Shown here: positions 36,187-45,609 of the stretch, piece by piece
Numbering within the stretch: the first letter of the stretch is position 1
Layout of the letters: every line of letters begins with the position of its first letter
From: Desulfopila sp. IMCC35006
Lineage (GTDB): Bacteria; Desulfobacterota; Desulfobulbia; Desulfobulbales; Desulfocapsaceae
DNA length: 64,000 nucleotides
Reading direction: 5' to 3'
Assembly (NCBI RefSeq): GCF_005116645.1
Contig: NZ_SWCM01000007.1
Span: 124,001-188,000, forward strand
The notes under the pieces: generated by a model
Databases searched by the model: none
Told to the model about the DNA's origin: nothing
What the model saw: only the letters and a program-made list of their open reading frames with translations
Made by a program: the position numbers and the translations under genes

Positions 36187-36574
36187 TTTTTTTCCTCAGG
36201 ATATATTTTGCTGGAGTTTATTGGTTTTCACTCGATCATAACCGAATGAATCCGTTACAGACAGGAGTTTTTCCGCGATCATCGAGGAAGAAGTTACTCC
36301 ATTTCAATCAAACCGGATGCAAGATAGTACTTTCTTAACAGTGTGGGAAGACAGCGACTTGACAGATCATTTCATGTTTCAGTTAGTATCTTGCATGCTG
36401 CCTGACATAAAAATCCGACTTAAAAAGAGAATGTAGCTCACCTCTCGCCGCTGCAACTAATAGATTTCCGTGTCATTTCCGACAATGAATCACTCTGGGC
36501 TATTCGGTTTCAGCGATTTCGCCCGCAAGTATAAGGAGGATCTTGTCGGAATTGGTGGGCTTAAGCGTTGTGTT
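36187..36574. other. 388-base intergenic region with dispersed repeat copy B
   Basis: Separates the GFA gene from the toxin-antitoxin pair; contains repeat copy B and no supported gene. Confidence 0.4.
36373..36420. repeat. Dispersed repeat, copy B (shorter)
   Basis: Shares CAGTTAGTATCTTGCA-GCTGCCTGACA with the other copies, then diverges after about 48 bases, so it is 3'-truncated or decayed. Confidence 0.65.
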
Positions 36575-36883
36575 CTAGGCATTCAATTTTTGCGGTGACA
36601 ACCGATAGCCCATGGCGTGCATAATGGCGTTGATACTGGAAAGCGCAGGGTTGCCGTTTTCGGAAAGAGCTTTTTGTACACCTTTTCGGCTTAATCCTGA
36701 TTCTTCAGCTATTTTGGTCACGCCTTTTACACGGCTTAAGACGCGCAGTGAAGAGAGCAGCGCCCCTGTGTTACTGTCCTCGGCATAGGCTTCGAAAATG
36801 AGTTTGATATAGTCGTCGATCTCTTCCGGATGGTCTCGAAAATACGATTCTTCAACAGCATTGAAGGTTCTATAATTTTTCAT
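36575..36883 (-). CDS. Antitoxin of a HigBA/RelE-type module (addiction module antidote)
   Basis: 102 residues with a C-terminal XRE-like helix-turn-helix (GVTKIAEESGLSRKGVQKALSENGNPALSSINAIMHAMG). It matches the probable addiction-module antidote family, encoded after its toxin. The 5' end overlaps the toxin gene by 14 bases. Antitoxins of this type neutralise the toxin and repress the operon, here probably at the palindrome 37241-37258. Confidence 0.88.
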   Translation of the reverse strand: MKNYRTFNAVEESYFRDHPEEIDDYIKLIFEAYAEDSNTGALLSSLRVLSRVKGVTKIAEESGLSRKGVQKALSENGNPALSSINAIMHAMGYRLSPQKLNA

Positions 36884-37214
36884 TATTTAAATACTCCCGC
36901 CAATAGGCTTTTGCTTTTTTGATGTCTTGTGCCTGGCTCCCTTTGTCGCCGCCACAGAGCAGGACAACAATGTTTTCTGCATCTTCCCCGAAATAAACCC
37001 GATAGCCAGCCCCAAAGAACATTCGTAATTCGCTAACACCCTCACCAACCGGTTCACAGTCGCCAAAGTTTCCCTGCTCTAGGCGTGTAATACGAACAAG
37101 GATGCGCTTGCGCCCCATAACGTCTTTCAATCCATAAAGCCACTCTGTGAAAGGTTCCTTGCCATCTTTATCGGCAAAGACAATAACACGCGGTGGTTTT
37201 GCCAATCTTGCCAC
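36870..37214 (-). CDS. Toxin of the RelE/HigB (Gp49-like) family
   Basis: 114 residues from a GTG start with AAGGAG nine bases upstream. The phage-derived Gp49-like core is clear: EPFTEWLYGLKDVMGRKRILVRITRLEQGNFGD, the GVSELRMFFGAGYRVYFGE strand and LLCGGDKGSQAQDIKKAKAYW at the end. These toxins cut mRNA on the ribosome. The toxin precedes the antitoxin, the usual order for this subgroup. The module may stabilise the accessory region. Confidence 0.9.
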   Translation of the reverse strand: MARLAKPPRVIVFADKDGKEPFTEWLYGLKDVMGRKRILVRITRLEQGNFGDCEPVGEGVSELRMFFGAGYRVYFGEDAENIVVLLCGGDKGSQAQDIKKAKAYWREYLNNEKL

Positions 37215-37240
37215 TTTTATCTCTCCTTACATTATAACAC

Positions 37241-37258
37241 TGCGTACCTCGGTACGCA
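37241..37258. promoter_or_regulatory. Operator palindrome of the toxin-antitoxin module
   Basis: TGCGTACC-TC-GGTACGCA, an eight-base perfect inverted repeat about 27 bases before the toxin start, placed as expected for autoregulation by the antitoxin HTH dimer. Confidence 0.65.
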
Positions 37259-37561
37259 ACATGAGTATAGATAATTATTTTTATGATTAAAGATAACAGG
37301 TTTTAGAACCTTAAACATTCAAAGTATCAAAAAACTGTCCTGCAGCACTTTCGGATTAGATATTTTTATTCTGCATGGTATCAAAAAGAAAGACCTTGGT
37401 CAGTGCCGGTGTGATCTACACCCACTTGCCGTTGTTTTGATTCAACCCTCCTGGGCGATCTGCGAGGTAAAACTCCCTGTTTGTTTTTATAGAGATGGAT
37501 TCCGTGCGCATGAAATACAACCGCCCGGGTTGAGCTATACGGTTTAAGCCTGATACAGACT

Positions 37562-37619
37562 GATCGTCAGTTACTATCAACCACGTTGCCTATCCCATCT
37601 TTCGAAGTGACCATCGAAC
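37562..37619. repeat. Dispersed repeat, copy C
   Basis: GATCGTCAGTTACTATC, CCACGTTGCCT and GAAGTGACCATC align with copies A and D. Confidence 0.65.
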
Positions 37620-37689
37620 ACTTTCTCTAAATATCTATGGCCAGTTGTTGTTCAGGATTTGATAGGAAATGGACCTGTCAAGAATCATC

Positions 37690-37749
37690 GACGCACGACC
37701 CACATCAGCTGCGGCGCGAAGCGCCGTCAGCTGCATGTTATCGTTGGGC
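37690..37749 (-). other. attC-like recombination site at the 3' side of the alpha/beta hydrolase gene
   Basis: On the gene's strand the site opens GCCCAAC (fits RYYYAAC), then two inverted halves GATAACATGCAGCTG and CAGCTGATGT separated by ACGGCGC-TTCG-GCGCCG. One half carries an extra C, like the extrahelical base of attC sites. It lies 70 bases after the hydrolase stop, where a cassette attC belongs. The terminal GTTRRRY box is not intact, so the site may be degenerate. Confidence 0.5.
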
Positions 37750-37819
37750 GGGGACATTACTGGAGTCTTATGCTGGCACTAGGCAATCTCCTTCAGAGCC
37801 CTCAGCGAAAACGACCGCT

Positions 37820-38743
37820 TCAGAGGAAGTTGCACAGGGCATCCATGGTCTCTTGGGGACGCTCTTCCATAAGCCAATGTCCGGTGCCCTGCAGCTCGAC
37901 AACCGTCACGTCGGTCGCCACCCGCTTCATCTGCGGGCCGAGGATGGCCGCGCTCGCCTTTTCGCCGGCGATCGACAGGACGGGCATGGTCAATTGGGCC
38001 TGAGCCATCTCGGCAAAGCGCAGTGCCGTATCCGGCCATGCGGCGAAATAGGCCCACCCTGCGTGCATGCGGCCCGGACGGGAATAGGCGGCGACATAGG
38101 CGTCGCGGTCGATCACGGGAAGTGAGTGTGTCTTGTCAGCCGCCAGGTCGTTCCAGAAGTAGTCGAAGTAGATAGGCTCCCGACCCTGTACCAGAGCCTC
38201 CGGCGTCGGACCATTGAAGCGGAAGTGCCACATGTTCGGGTTGTTGTACGCGAGCTCCCAGCCCGGTACCCCTGGTAGGAAAGCATCCATCACCACGAGC
38301 TTCTCGACTTCGGCTGGGAACTGCGCAGCATATGCGTACGCGACCATCAGGCCGATGTCGTGCCCGACGATTCGGGCTTTGGTGACGCCGAGCGACTTCA
38401 CAAGGGCATGGACGCGAATGGCTGCTGTCTTCATATCGAAGCCGTCCTTGGGAATGTCGGATTCTCCAATGCCGGGCAGATCCGGCGCGATAGCGGTGAA
38501 CTTGTCGGTGAGCCTTGGAAAGAGGGGGCGCCACATTCGACTCGTTTGTGTGTAGCCATGCAAAAGAATCACCGCGGGGCCTTTACCGGCAGTAAGATAG
38601 TGCAGCCTCAAACCGTCGACATCTGCAAAGCGTGACTCGATAGCGTCTCCGTTATGTTTGTCCTGCGCCATAACCAGTGACGCCGCCAAGAGAAAGGTGG
38701 CTAGGAGGACTGTCGTCCTCTTTGTTCTGAAACTGGTCTTCAT
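37820..38743 (-). CDS. Exported alpha/beta hydrolase (epoxide-hydrolase-like)
   Basis: 307 residues with a signal peptide (about 1-27, ending VMAQD). Oxyanion HGYTQ motif, nucleophile elbow GHDIG with an Asp rather than Ser (as in epoxide hydrolases and dehalogenases), and late GTGHW with the catalytic His. The cap region is tyrosine/tryptophan-rich (FDYFWND, HAGWAYF). GGAGG lies eight bases before the ATG. GC is higher than the flanks, and it is next to an attC-like site, so it may have come in as a gene cassette. Probably hydrolyses epoxides or esters in the periplasm. Confidence 0.87.
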   Translation of the reverse strand: MKTSFRTKRTTVLLATFLLAASLVMAQDKHNGDAIESRFADVDGLRLHYLTAGKGPAVILLHGYTQTSRMWRPLFPRLTDKFTAIAPDLPGIGESDIPKDGFDMKTAAIRVHALVKSLGVTKARIVGHDIGLMVAYAYAAQFPAEVEKLVVMDAFLPGVPGWELAYNNPNMWHFRFNGPTPEALVQGREPIYFDYFWNDLAADKTHSLPVIDRDAYVAAYSRPGRMHAGWAYFAAWPDTALRFAEMAQAQLTMPVLSIAGEKASAAILGPQMKRVATDVTVVELQGTGHWLMEERPQETMDALCNFL

Positions 38744-39310
38744 ATTTGTGGCCTCCAGAGCGCGTTTCCTGACGAACCTACGATGGTTGGCAGCGCACTA
38801 AGGTATTGCTGAGAATCCTCGTGCCATGGTCCGTTTGGTTCGTACAACGGCCCGCTTGAGAGGCTTTTGTGGAGTGGCAGCGTAGCAAAAGTTCCTCAAT
38901 CGGTGGTCCGGCGCTACTTATTATTTACGATCTCTACTCACCAAATTTTCGTGCCTGTGTGTCTTATTTTTTTAACATTGCCACCATTTTGACAATTTGC
39001 ACGCTTTCATCATTCCAAATCTCGACTTTCATATCACAATAAGTGCATTCAATTGTAGAAACACTTGAATATTTTCTGATCTTTAAAAATTGCTATTCAA
39101 ATTCAATTGAATCTTGTGTCATGATAACCACAATAATTTCATTTTCCACAAAGCCCTCAAAAGGAATACCATGAGAGTTCACCGGTGCCACGTCTTGCGG
39201 CGTCTGGTATAATGGACGGGTTCGACGTATTCTCAGCATCAAGGCCGGCTTGGCACACTTCGGGTATGAGAAGCAGCATGATATCGTGTCTGTGCAATGG
39301 TGGTCACACT
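38744..39310. other. 567-base stretch without a supported gene
   Basis: AT-rich, includes the likely promoters of two divergent genes. A frame open from 39185 into the monooxygenase gene has no ribosome site and no family features in its first 42 codons. Confidence 0.4.
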
Positions 39311-39889
39311 TTGAGCAAGAATATTGAAAAACTGGATCAGGTAAATAATGGCGCCACCGCTGTAATTACCCATCGAATCCGCGCAGGCAGGGAATCGCAA
39401 TACGAGGATTGGCTGAACGAAATCGGCCCTCTGTGCAGAAGCTCAGCAGGTCACCTTGATTGGCATATTATTCGTCCCATCCTTGGTCTCACTGCGACAT
39501 ATACCGTTATTATCCGCTTTGATACACGTAATCACCTGCAGGATTGGATGGACTCCGATCACCGAAAGCGTTTGATAGAAAAGGTCAAGCCTATCCTTGC
39601 CAAAGATGACGATTTTTTCATAAAAAGTGGTCTCGACTTTTGGTTCACGCCGGATGGGGCCAGGGCGAAAGTGCCTGTTCGTTGGAAACAGGCCATTGTA
39701 ACCTGGTCGGCAATTTATCCGCTGGTGCTTGTGGTGCCGTTACTTGTCGTACCGCTTCTTCGGTTTTTGGGCCTTTCGCAAGATCGCTATCTCGATACAT
39801 TATTTATTAGCGGAACAGTCGTTATTCTCATGGTGTATATGATAATGCCTCGCTACACCAAGCTAGTGCACCGGTGGCTGTTTAATTGA
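39311..39889 (+). CDS. Antibiotic-biosynthesis-monooxygenase (ABM) domain membrane protein
   Basis: 192 residues if the TTG at 39311 (GGTGG seven bases upstream) is used; longer frames to 39185 are open but unsupported. An ABM/dimeric alpha-beta barrel domain (about 10-110: AVITHRIRAGRESQYEDWLNEI, GHLDWHIIRP, YTVIIRFDTRNHLQDWMDSDHRKRLIEKV) is followed by two membrane helices (about 128-150 and 158-180). This pairing is found in uncharacterised inner-membrane proteins. The ABM fold often handles heme or quinone-like aromatics; the role here is unknown. Confidence 0.75.
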   Translation: MSKNIEKLDQVNNGATAVITHRIRAGRESQYEDWLNEIGPLCRSSAGHLDWHIIRPILGLTATYTVIIRFDTRNHLQDWMDSDHRKRLIEKVKPILAKDDDFFIKSGLDFWFTPDGARAKVPVRWKQAIVTWSAIYPLVLVVPLLVVPLLRFLGLSQDRYLDTLFISGTVVILMVYMIMPRYTKLVHRWLFN

Positions 39890-40186
39890 TTCGATGAGAA
39901 AAATCTAAATAATAGAAGTAATGTTCTTTACTCTTTGCCCAGAGTTTCGAAAGGTTATCTTCCAGGCTGGTTCTAGCTAACAACGCGTCTGATTATTAAA
40001 GGCTCCATTAGGGCAAGGTTGTGGTCATGATCAAATGTGTCCTCTTCAGGAATATGCTCGACCTGACAAATCTTTAACAGGTTTCTGGGGCTGAACAAAT
40101 CTTCAATTTAGTTTTGCTTGAAACTGATGCAGCAGTATCAAGCGCGTGCTTACATAGAGACAAACTAGAGTGACAGGAACGCAAAA

Positions 40187-40327
40187 ATGATGATCTTTAA
40201 TCATATTCAACGTTTGCTGAAAGATGGCGAACTGCCTTACATCTCGCACGAGCATCCACCTGTTACCACAGTTGAAGATGCCAGGGCCAAAGTGCCACAT
40301 TTAACAGAGGTGGCTCAATCTGTTTAG
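40187..40327 (+). pseudogene. N-terminal fragment of a YbaK-like aminoacyl-tRNA deacylase
   Basis: 46 codons, MMIFNHIQRLLKDGELPYIS then HEHPPVTTVEDARAK, ending TAG. The sequence matches the N-terminus of YbaK/ProX-type deacylases that hydrolyse mischarged tRNA, which normally run to about 160 residues. Nothing after the stop continues the fold; an IS3-type transposase relic begins within 50 bases, so insertion and deletion probably removed the rest. Confidence 0.55.
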
Positions 40328-40367
40328 ACAAGATTTTTTGATTTGTAAGTGGAATCTCCGCTCATGT

Positions 40368-40856
40368 CTATGCCGCCAATCTCATTGATGGCAGCAGTGC
40401 TTCATCTGCCTCACTGGGTGTTTTTTGGTTTATGCTGGAGTGGGGCCGGGAGTGGTTGTACCATCCCGGATAACGTATGATCGATCTGCGGGCCTCATTT
40501 ACCGAGTCGGACGCATATAGATAGACTTCCTCATACTTCACCGTTTTCCATAACCGTTCGACAAAAATATTATCTCGCCAGGCTCCCTGGACATCCATGC
40601 TGAATCGACAGCCTTGGTTTATGACCAGCTGAACGAATTCATCGGCAGTAAACTGACTGCTCTGGTCGGTATTGATGATCTCTGGGGTACCATAGCGGGC
40701 AAACGCTTCCCGGAGGACATCGACCGCATGGCAGGATTCGAGTGAAATAGCAGGCTTGGGCGGCCTGCCTGAGTCATTTTTCGACCGAGTAGAAACTTCA
40801 GGCAAGGGGAGTGGTGGTGCGGCCCAAAAGTCGCCTTGAACAAGAAGCTTTATCAA
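40368..40856 (-). pseudogene. IS3-family transposase OrfB, 3' fragment
   Basis: The C-terminal half of an IS3-type integrase core: AFARYGTPEIINTDQSSQFT (second Asp), GAWRDNIFVERLWKTVKYEEVYL (catalytic Glu) and RPHSSINQKTPSEADEALL. The first Asp, helix-turn-helix, OrfA and both element ends are missing; the first 45 codons of the open frame are not transposase. It is a decayed insertion-sequence copy. Confidence 0.85.
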
Positions 40857-40885
40857 GCCGCACGCTATGTTGATGGTTTGTTCCG

Positions 40886-41887
40886 CTATATTACAAGAAC
40901 CTGCTTACCCATCATCGTTCCGCTCTCCTGATGGATATGCATCGCTTGGATATTTTCCGGAGTGAGACCATGGAGGGTCTTCTGACGGGTGGTAACCAGG
41001 GTCGAGTTATCAAGCAGGGAGGCCTCGGTTGCCAGCAGCTTGCCTTGTTCACCTATGTCCTCTGTCGCAAACATCGACCTTGTGTACATGAATTCCCAGA
41101 AAATGGCGATGCTCTTTAACTTGAAAACGGTGATATCGACAGGACCTGCCGGATCGTCGATCAAAACGATGCGGCCCTGCGGGCGAATGCATTCAGCCAT
41201 CGCCTTCCAGTGCTGCTCCATCTGGGTCGCACAGTAGATGGCATCGACTTTGTCTGCACCGGCGGCCTTGAGTTCTTCTGCCAGGTTGTTCCTGTGGTTC
41301 AGGACAGTGTCTGCCCCAAGATTCTTGCACCAGTCAACGGTGTCAGGACGTGAGGCCGTGGCATATACCGTGAGGCCGGCCCAGCGGGCAAGTTGGATGG
41401 CGACCGAACCTACGCCGCCGGCACCACCGATGATCAGGATATTTTTCCCCCTATTCGCGTCCTTTTCAGCCGTAAAACCAAGCCGATCGAACAGTCCCTC
41501 CCAGGCGGTGATGGAAGTCAGAGGCATGGCTGCTGCGTCTTCGGGGGAGAGGGCTTTAGGTGCATGTGCAGTAATACGATAATCCACCAGGTGATATTCG
41601 CTGTTGGTACCGGGACGGTTCAACTCACCGGCGTAGTAAACTTTGTCCCCTTTCTTGAAATCGGTCACCCCGGTGCCGATCTTCTCGACAATGCCACAGC
41701 CATCCCAACCAAGCACCCGGTCTTCCTGAGTGCGTACGCGAACCTTGGTATCGACCGGGTTCATGCCGATGGCCGCAAGCCGGACCAGGAGATCCTTTGG
41801 CCCCGGTTCCGGTATCGGTTGCTCCTGAAAGTAAAAGGCATCACTGTCTTTGGCCTGACTTCCCTTTCTTGCGAGTATTGTTTTCAT
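40886..41887 (-). CDS. Zinc-binding-type alcohol dehydrogenase (quinone-reductase-like MDR)
   Basis: 333 residues, MDR superfamily. GroES-like domain with AAIGMNPVDTKVR and LGWDGCGIVEKIGTG, Rossmann loop ILIIGGAGGVGSVAIQLARWAGL, and late ATEASLLDNSTLVTTRQKTL. It resembles the group annotated as zinc-binding alcohol dehydrogenase family (TIGR02817), NAD(P)H:quinone or enone reductases. It is divergent from a LysR gene 205 bases away, which probably controls it through the palindrome in between. Confidence 0.88.
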   Translation of the reverse strand: MKTILARKGSQAKDSDAFYFQEQPIPEPGPKDLLVRLAAIGMNPVDTKVRVRTQEDRVLGWDGCGIVEKIGTGVTDFKKGDKVYYAGELNRPGTNSEYHLVDYRITAHAPKALSPEDAAAMPLTSITAWEGLFDRLGFTAEKDANRGKNILIIGGAGGVGSVAIQLARWAGLTVYATASRPDTVDWCKNLGADTVLNHRNNLAEELKAAGADKVDAIYCATQMEQHWKAMAECIRPQGRIVLIDDPAGPVDITVFKLKSIAIFWEFMYTRSMFATEDIGEQGKLLATEASLLDNSTLVTTRQKTLHGLTPENIQAMHIHQESGTMMGKQVLVI

Positions 41888-42053
41888 GATATCATATCCT
41901 CTATTTTTGTTGCTCTAAGCTATAGGAGTGAACCTGTGATCGAACTGCTCAGCCCCCAGATCGACATGGGCGAGGTCGTGACCATCTTCTCAAATATGTT
42001 TTTCCATGTCCGAGGAAATAGCGCAAAATACTGTGACCAGTATATCGGGTGGC

Positions 42054-42070
42054 TTTATAGTCACTATAAA
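42054..42070. promoter_or_regulatory. LysR-box palindrome between the MDR gene and its LysR neighbour
   Basis: TTTATAG-TCA-CTATAAA is a perfect seven-base inverted repeat holding a T-N11-A motif, 23 bases before the LysR start and in the shared promoter region, the standard place for LysR autoregulation and divergent activation. Confidence 0.55.
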
Positions 42071-42092
42071 AGGAAAAAGATCATGAGGTAAA

Positions 42093-43001
42093 TTGATAGT
42101 TGTCATGCAGATTATGACGTTTTATCATTACCTGAATATGATGCCAATAGATCTCGACATAGACATGTTGCACTGTTTTGTGGAAGTTGCCGAAACGGGA
42201 AGCTTCACCCAGGCAGGAGTGAACATAGGCCTTACCCAGTCCGGGGTGAGCGTAAAGATTCGCCGGCTTGAAGAGCGCCTTTCCACTTCCGTCTTTAACC
42301 GCACAAGCAAGAGTCCCTCCCTCACCTATGAAGGGGACATGCTATTGGAGTATGCCAGGCGCATCCTGGCCGTGCATGACGAGACTGTCAGCCGTTTCAC
42401 CCAGCCCAGGGCCACAGGCAGCCTTCGTGTGGGATTGATCGACTATTTTCTGCCGGACCTTCTCCCAGGGCTGCTGGGCAAGTTCAAGAAACAGTACCCC
42501 AATATCCATCTTGAGGTACGCACAGAGATGGGTATCCACTTGATACCGCGCTATGAACGAGGTGAGCTTGACCTGGTGGTGGCTGGCGGGGATTCTTACA
42601 GCGGCGAAGGTCGTGTTCTAGTCCAGGAACCGTTGGTCTGGGTGGTTGGTAGCGACGCCGATTTTTTTCAGGATGAGGTGATCCCGCTTGCCGTCTTGCC
42701 TTTGCAATGTAGCTTTAGAAAAATTGCGACGGAGCAGTTGGACAAGGTAAAACGAAGATGGGAAATCCTCTTTACCGGCACTTCGATCGCTAACATCCAG
42801 GCCGCCGTCCAGGCCGGAATAGGACTAGGAGTGCTTCCCAAGGGGGCACTCAAGGAAGGGATCAGAAAGGCGCCTGCCCATCTCAATTTACCAGAGCTGC
42901 CGATGTATTCTATCGTGATCTACACCGATGAGAAAAAGACCTACCCGGCCAGGGACATCTTTGTCACCTACCTCGAAGCAGAACTGAACAATCTTCCATA
43001 A
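42093..43001 (+). CDS. LysR family transcriptional regulator
   Basis: 302 residues. N-terminal winged HTH (MLHCFVEVAETGSFTQAGVNIGLTQSGVSVKIRRLEERLSTSVFNRTS) and a periplasmic-binding-like effector domain (from about 100: GSLRVGLIDYFLPDLLPGLLGKF). The start is uncertain: TTG at 42093 follows GAGG by four bases; ATGs at 42105 and near 42138 are also possible and give the more usual LysR N-terminus. Divergent from the MDR gene at 40886, its likely target. Confidence 0.9.
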   Translation: MIVVMQIMTFYHYLNMMPIDLDIDMLHCFVEVAETGSFTQAGVNIGLTQSGVSVKIRRLEERLSTSVFNRTSKSPSLTYEGDMLLEYARRILAVHDETVSRFTQPRATGSLRVGLIDYFLPDLLPGLLGKFKKQYPNIHLEVRTEMGIHLIPRYERGELDLVVAGGDSYSGEGRVLVQEPLVWVVGSDADFFQDEVIPLAVLPLQCSFRKIATEQLDKVKRRWEILFTGTSIANIQAAVQAGIGLGVLPKGALKEGIRKAPAHLNLPELPMYSIVIYTDEKKTYPARDIFVTYLEAELNNLP

Positions 43002-43728
43002 CAAATCTTTTTATCCGGCAATATACGATTCATTACGATCTTCCGTCATAAACACCTGTTCGGTTCAGAACATTATATTCAGATAGGGAGGTTCAGGGGG
43101 GGAGATGGCCTCAAATCAACCGACCTGTTTGCCGAGAAGGTCAGATGATTGCTCTGGCGTCCAATACAGATTGGAATGCCAGCCCTGGAAAGTCCTGGGA
43201 ACAGTTTATGGATCTATCTTGTTTACCTTGCCCCAAGCAACCCTATTTGAATTTAATGACGGTCGAATAGAGACTATTCCTGAGAGGGTGGACACGCTTG
43301 CTTCCATGGAATTGTTCAGAAATAGAGCAACCACAAAACGGAGATATCCAAAGACAATATTTGTTTAAATTCCAGAAGAACGTTAGGAAATCAGCAAGTC
43401 AGCACAGCAGTAACGTCAAACCCAATTAGCAATTTTGTGCATTAAAGTCAAAATGTTATGGAAATTGGCCGATGTAGATATTTTCTAACTACCAGCGTTT
43501 ATCACAAGAAATCAGGGGTCGACCAGTTCTTCCATCATCAATCTGGAACAACAGAAACAGGAGAATGCCCTCTATGAATTAAATGAGCTTTAGATTCGAG
43601 GTGGTATTTTAGCTAACTGGAGTCTGCAACCTTTCGAAGAAAGTTCTGTCTCTTCCCATCAACAGGTACGTTAGTGTTAAAGATAACCCTGAGGAATATG
43701 GCGATTGGTTCGCCAATCGGGGCCTTAT
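43002..43728. other. 727-base stretch without a supported gene
   Basis: An 87-codon frame at 43105-43368 has a purine-rich GGGGGG upstream but no recognisable family; a second frame there (MIALASNTDWNASPGK) also looks only weakly coding. Treated as decayed DNA. Confidence 0.35.
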
Positions 43729-45330
43729 CTAGTGATCATTCTCCGCTCTGATTATTTTCAGTGCTTTTATACGCGAAGACAAAGTCGTCGGTTTTACTCC
43801 TAAGAGCGAAGCTGCACCATCCGTTCCTCTTATTTTCCAGCTACAGAGTTTTAGAGCAGCAAGTATATTCTCGCGTTCTCTTTCTTTCATTTCGGCAAAT
43901 GTAAAAACATTTTGAGGTGAAGTTGTTTCCGGGCTTGCCTGCTGATGCTGATCCTCGGCTGAAAAAAGGTTAGCAAACGACAAAGAACTGTGGCGGGAAA
44001 GGATAAGCGCGCGCTCTACAGTGTTTTCCAGTTCCCGCACATTGCCCGGCCAGTTGTATGACTTGAGACTCCTTACATGTTTTTCTTTTAACATTGGCAC
44101 AGGAATCCCCAGCTTTGCTGTCAGCAGTTTAAGAAAATGTGAGGCAAGCAGGACGATATCTTCTCCACGTTCTCTAAGAGGTGGAACATTGATTGGAAAG
44201 ACTGACAGCCGATAAAAAAGATCCTCGCGAAACGTCCCTTCCTGAATAGCCTTTTCCAGGTTTCTGTTCGTTGCCGCAATGATCCGCACATCAGTTGTAT
44301 AGCTTTTATCGTCCCCAATCGGTTCGAACTCGCCCTCCTGTAAAACTCTTAAGAGCTTTACCTGGAGTTCCAGGGGAACTTCACCTATTTCATCAAGAAA
44401 AAGCGTCCCTTTATCGGCAAGTTGAAATCTGCCGAGTCGATCTTTCACCGCCCCAGTAAACGCACCTCTTAGATGACCGAAAAACTCACTTTCGAAAAGT
44501 TCTTTAGGGATTGCCGCACAGTTTACTCGTACCATTGGCATTTCTTTCCTTGCCGACCTACTGTGAATTTCTCGGGCAACAAGCTCCTTCCCGGTGCCTG
44601 ATTCACCGAGAATCAGCACCGTCGTATCGGATTGGGCAACGAGATCTATCTGTTCCAACATTTTCTCAATCAATGGACTTTCACCGATTATTTCGTTGGA
44701 GCCATGGGTGATGCTGACCTCACGGCGCAGGTATTCATTTTCTAACTCCAGCTTGTTACGAAGTCGTCTGTTTTCTTCGAACGTACGTGCATTGGCGTAT
44801 GCGGCTGCAGCGTTGTCGGCAAAAGCATGCAATATGTCAAAATCCGCCTGCTGAAGATATTTCCTGCTGAAAATGGCCAGAACGCCAAACAGTTCACCGC
44901 GAAAGAGCAAGGGTTGACCAGCAAAACTCTTCACTGCCTCCAGTCGGGCCCAGTCCGGATCCTTGAGCCAAGACGGTGACTGATCTACGTCTGTCAGCAA
45001 CACTCCTTCGCCCGATGCGCCAATTTTTCCGACTTTTCTGACACCAATGGGAAACCTCCGGTACTTACCATCAAGCCTCATCGGTCTTGGTGTTGCAGAA
45101 TTAATTGGAGTCCCGTCTGAGGCCACAAGATGCAGGCATTGCCGATGATCCGGACATTCGGCTCTTAAATAGCAGTCATCGCAGATATCTCCAGGCCTTT
45201 TCAACCAGACTCTGGCGAGAACCGTATTGGAAGAATCGGCAAGACCGGTGGCAATGCGCTGCAAGAGCGTTCCAATTGATTGTTCATTTGCAACAGAGAG
45301 CGCAATTTTTTGCAGAAATTCAGTGTTCAT
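43729..45330 (-). CDS. Sigma-54-dependent activator with cysteine-rich GAF domain
   Basis: 533 residues. An N-terminal GAF-type sensor (1-185) carries four cysteines at 50, 53, 59 and 65 (C-x2-C-x5-C-x5-C), an arrangement suited to a metal, Fe-S cluster or thiol switch. The AAA+ domain has Walker A GESGTGKE at 242-249, the sigma-54 contact GAFTGA at 289-294 and LFLDEIGE as Walker B. A Fis-type helix-turn-helix ends the protein. Domain order resembles NorR. Divergent from the operon at 45821, with three palindromes and a sigma-54 promoter between them, so it almost certainly activates that operon. Ligand unknown. Confidence 0.92.
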   Translation of the reverse strand: MNTEFLQKIALSVANEQSIGTLLQRIATGLADSSNTVLARVWLKRPGDICDDCYLRAECPDHRQCLHLVASDGTPINSATPRPMRLDGKYRRFPIGVRKVGKIGASGEGVLLTDVDQSPSWLKDPDWARLEAVKSFAGQPLLFRGELFGVLAIFSRKYLQQADFDILHAFADNAAAAYANARTFEENRRLRNKLELENEYLRREVSITHGSNEIIGESPLIEKMLEQIDLVAQSDTTVLILGESGTGKELVAREIHSRSARKEMPMVRVNCAAIPKELFESEFFGHLRGAFTGAVKDRLGRFQLADKGTLFLDEIGEVPLELQVKLLRVLQEGEFEPIGDDKSYTTDVRIIAATNRNLEKAIQEGTFREDLFYRLSVFPINVPPLRERGEDIVLLASHFLKLLTAKLGIPVPMLKEKHVRSLKSYNWPGNVRELENTVERALILSRHSSLSFANLFSAEDQHQQASPETTSPQNVFTFAEMKERERENILAALKLCSWKIRGTDGAASLLGVKPTTLSSRIKALKIIRAENDH

Positions 45331-45609
45331 AGCAGTTTATTGCAGTGGTTATCATGGACGTGATCAGAATCCCACGGATTTTACAATAAATGGCAGCAGG
45401 TTAACACTATCAATTACATGCCTATGTGCAAAAGCTTTCTACAAAGAGGAGCTGAGACAGCAACTTTGAGGTCTTATTGTTCTCTTGGCAAGACTAGCCT
45501 AACTTATATTCACACTCAAAGCAGCATCTTTTATCCTTGGTAAACAAGGGTCCTCAAAGCGATGCCAATTCTACCTGGTGAGGGAGCATAGATCTTACCC
45601 GTCGACCAA

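Larger units (their letters stand above)
37215..37819. other. 605-base region with TA operator, repeat copy C and an attC-like hairpin
   Basis: No supported gene. It contains the palindrome 37241-37258, repeat copy C at 37562-37619 and the attC-like site 37690-37749. Confidence 0.45.

Noticed and set aside
43105-43368. 87-codon ORF in the gap before the sigma-54 activator
   Set aside because: No family resemblance, poor ribosome site spacing, two competing frames. Kept only as a gap note.
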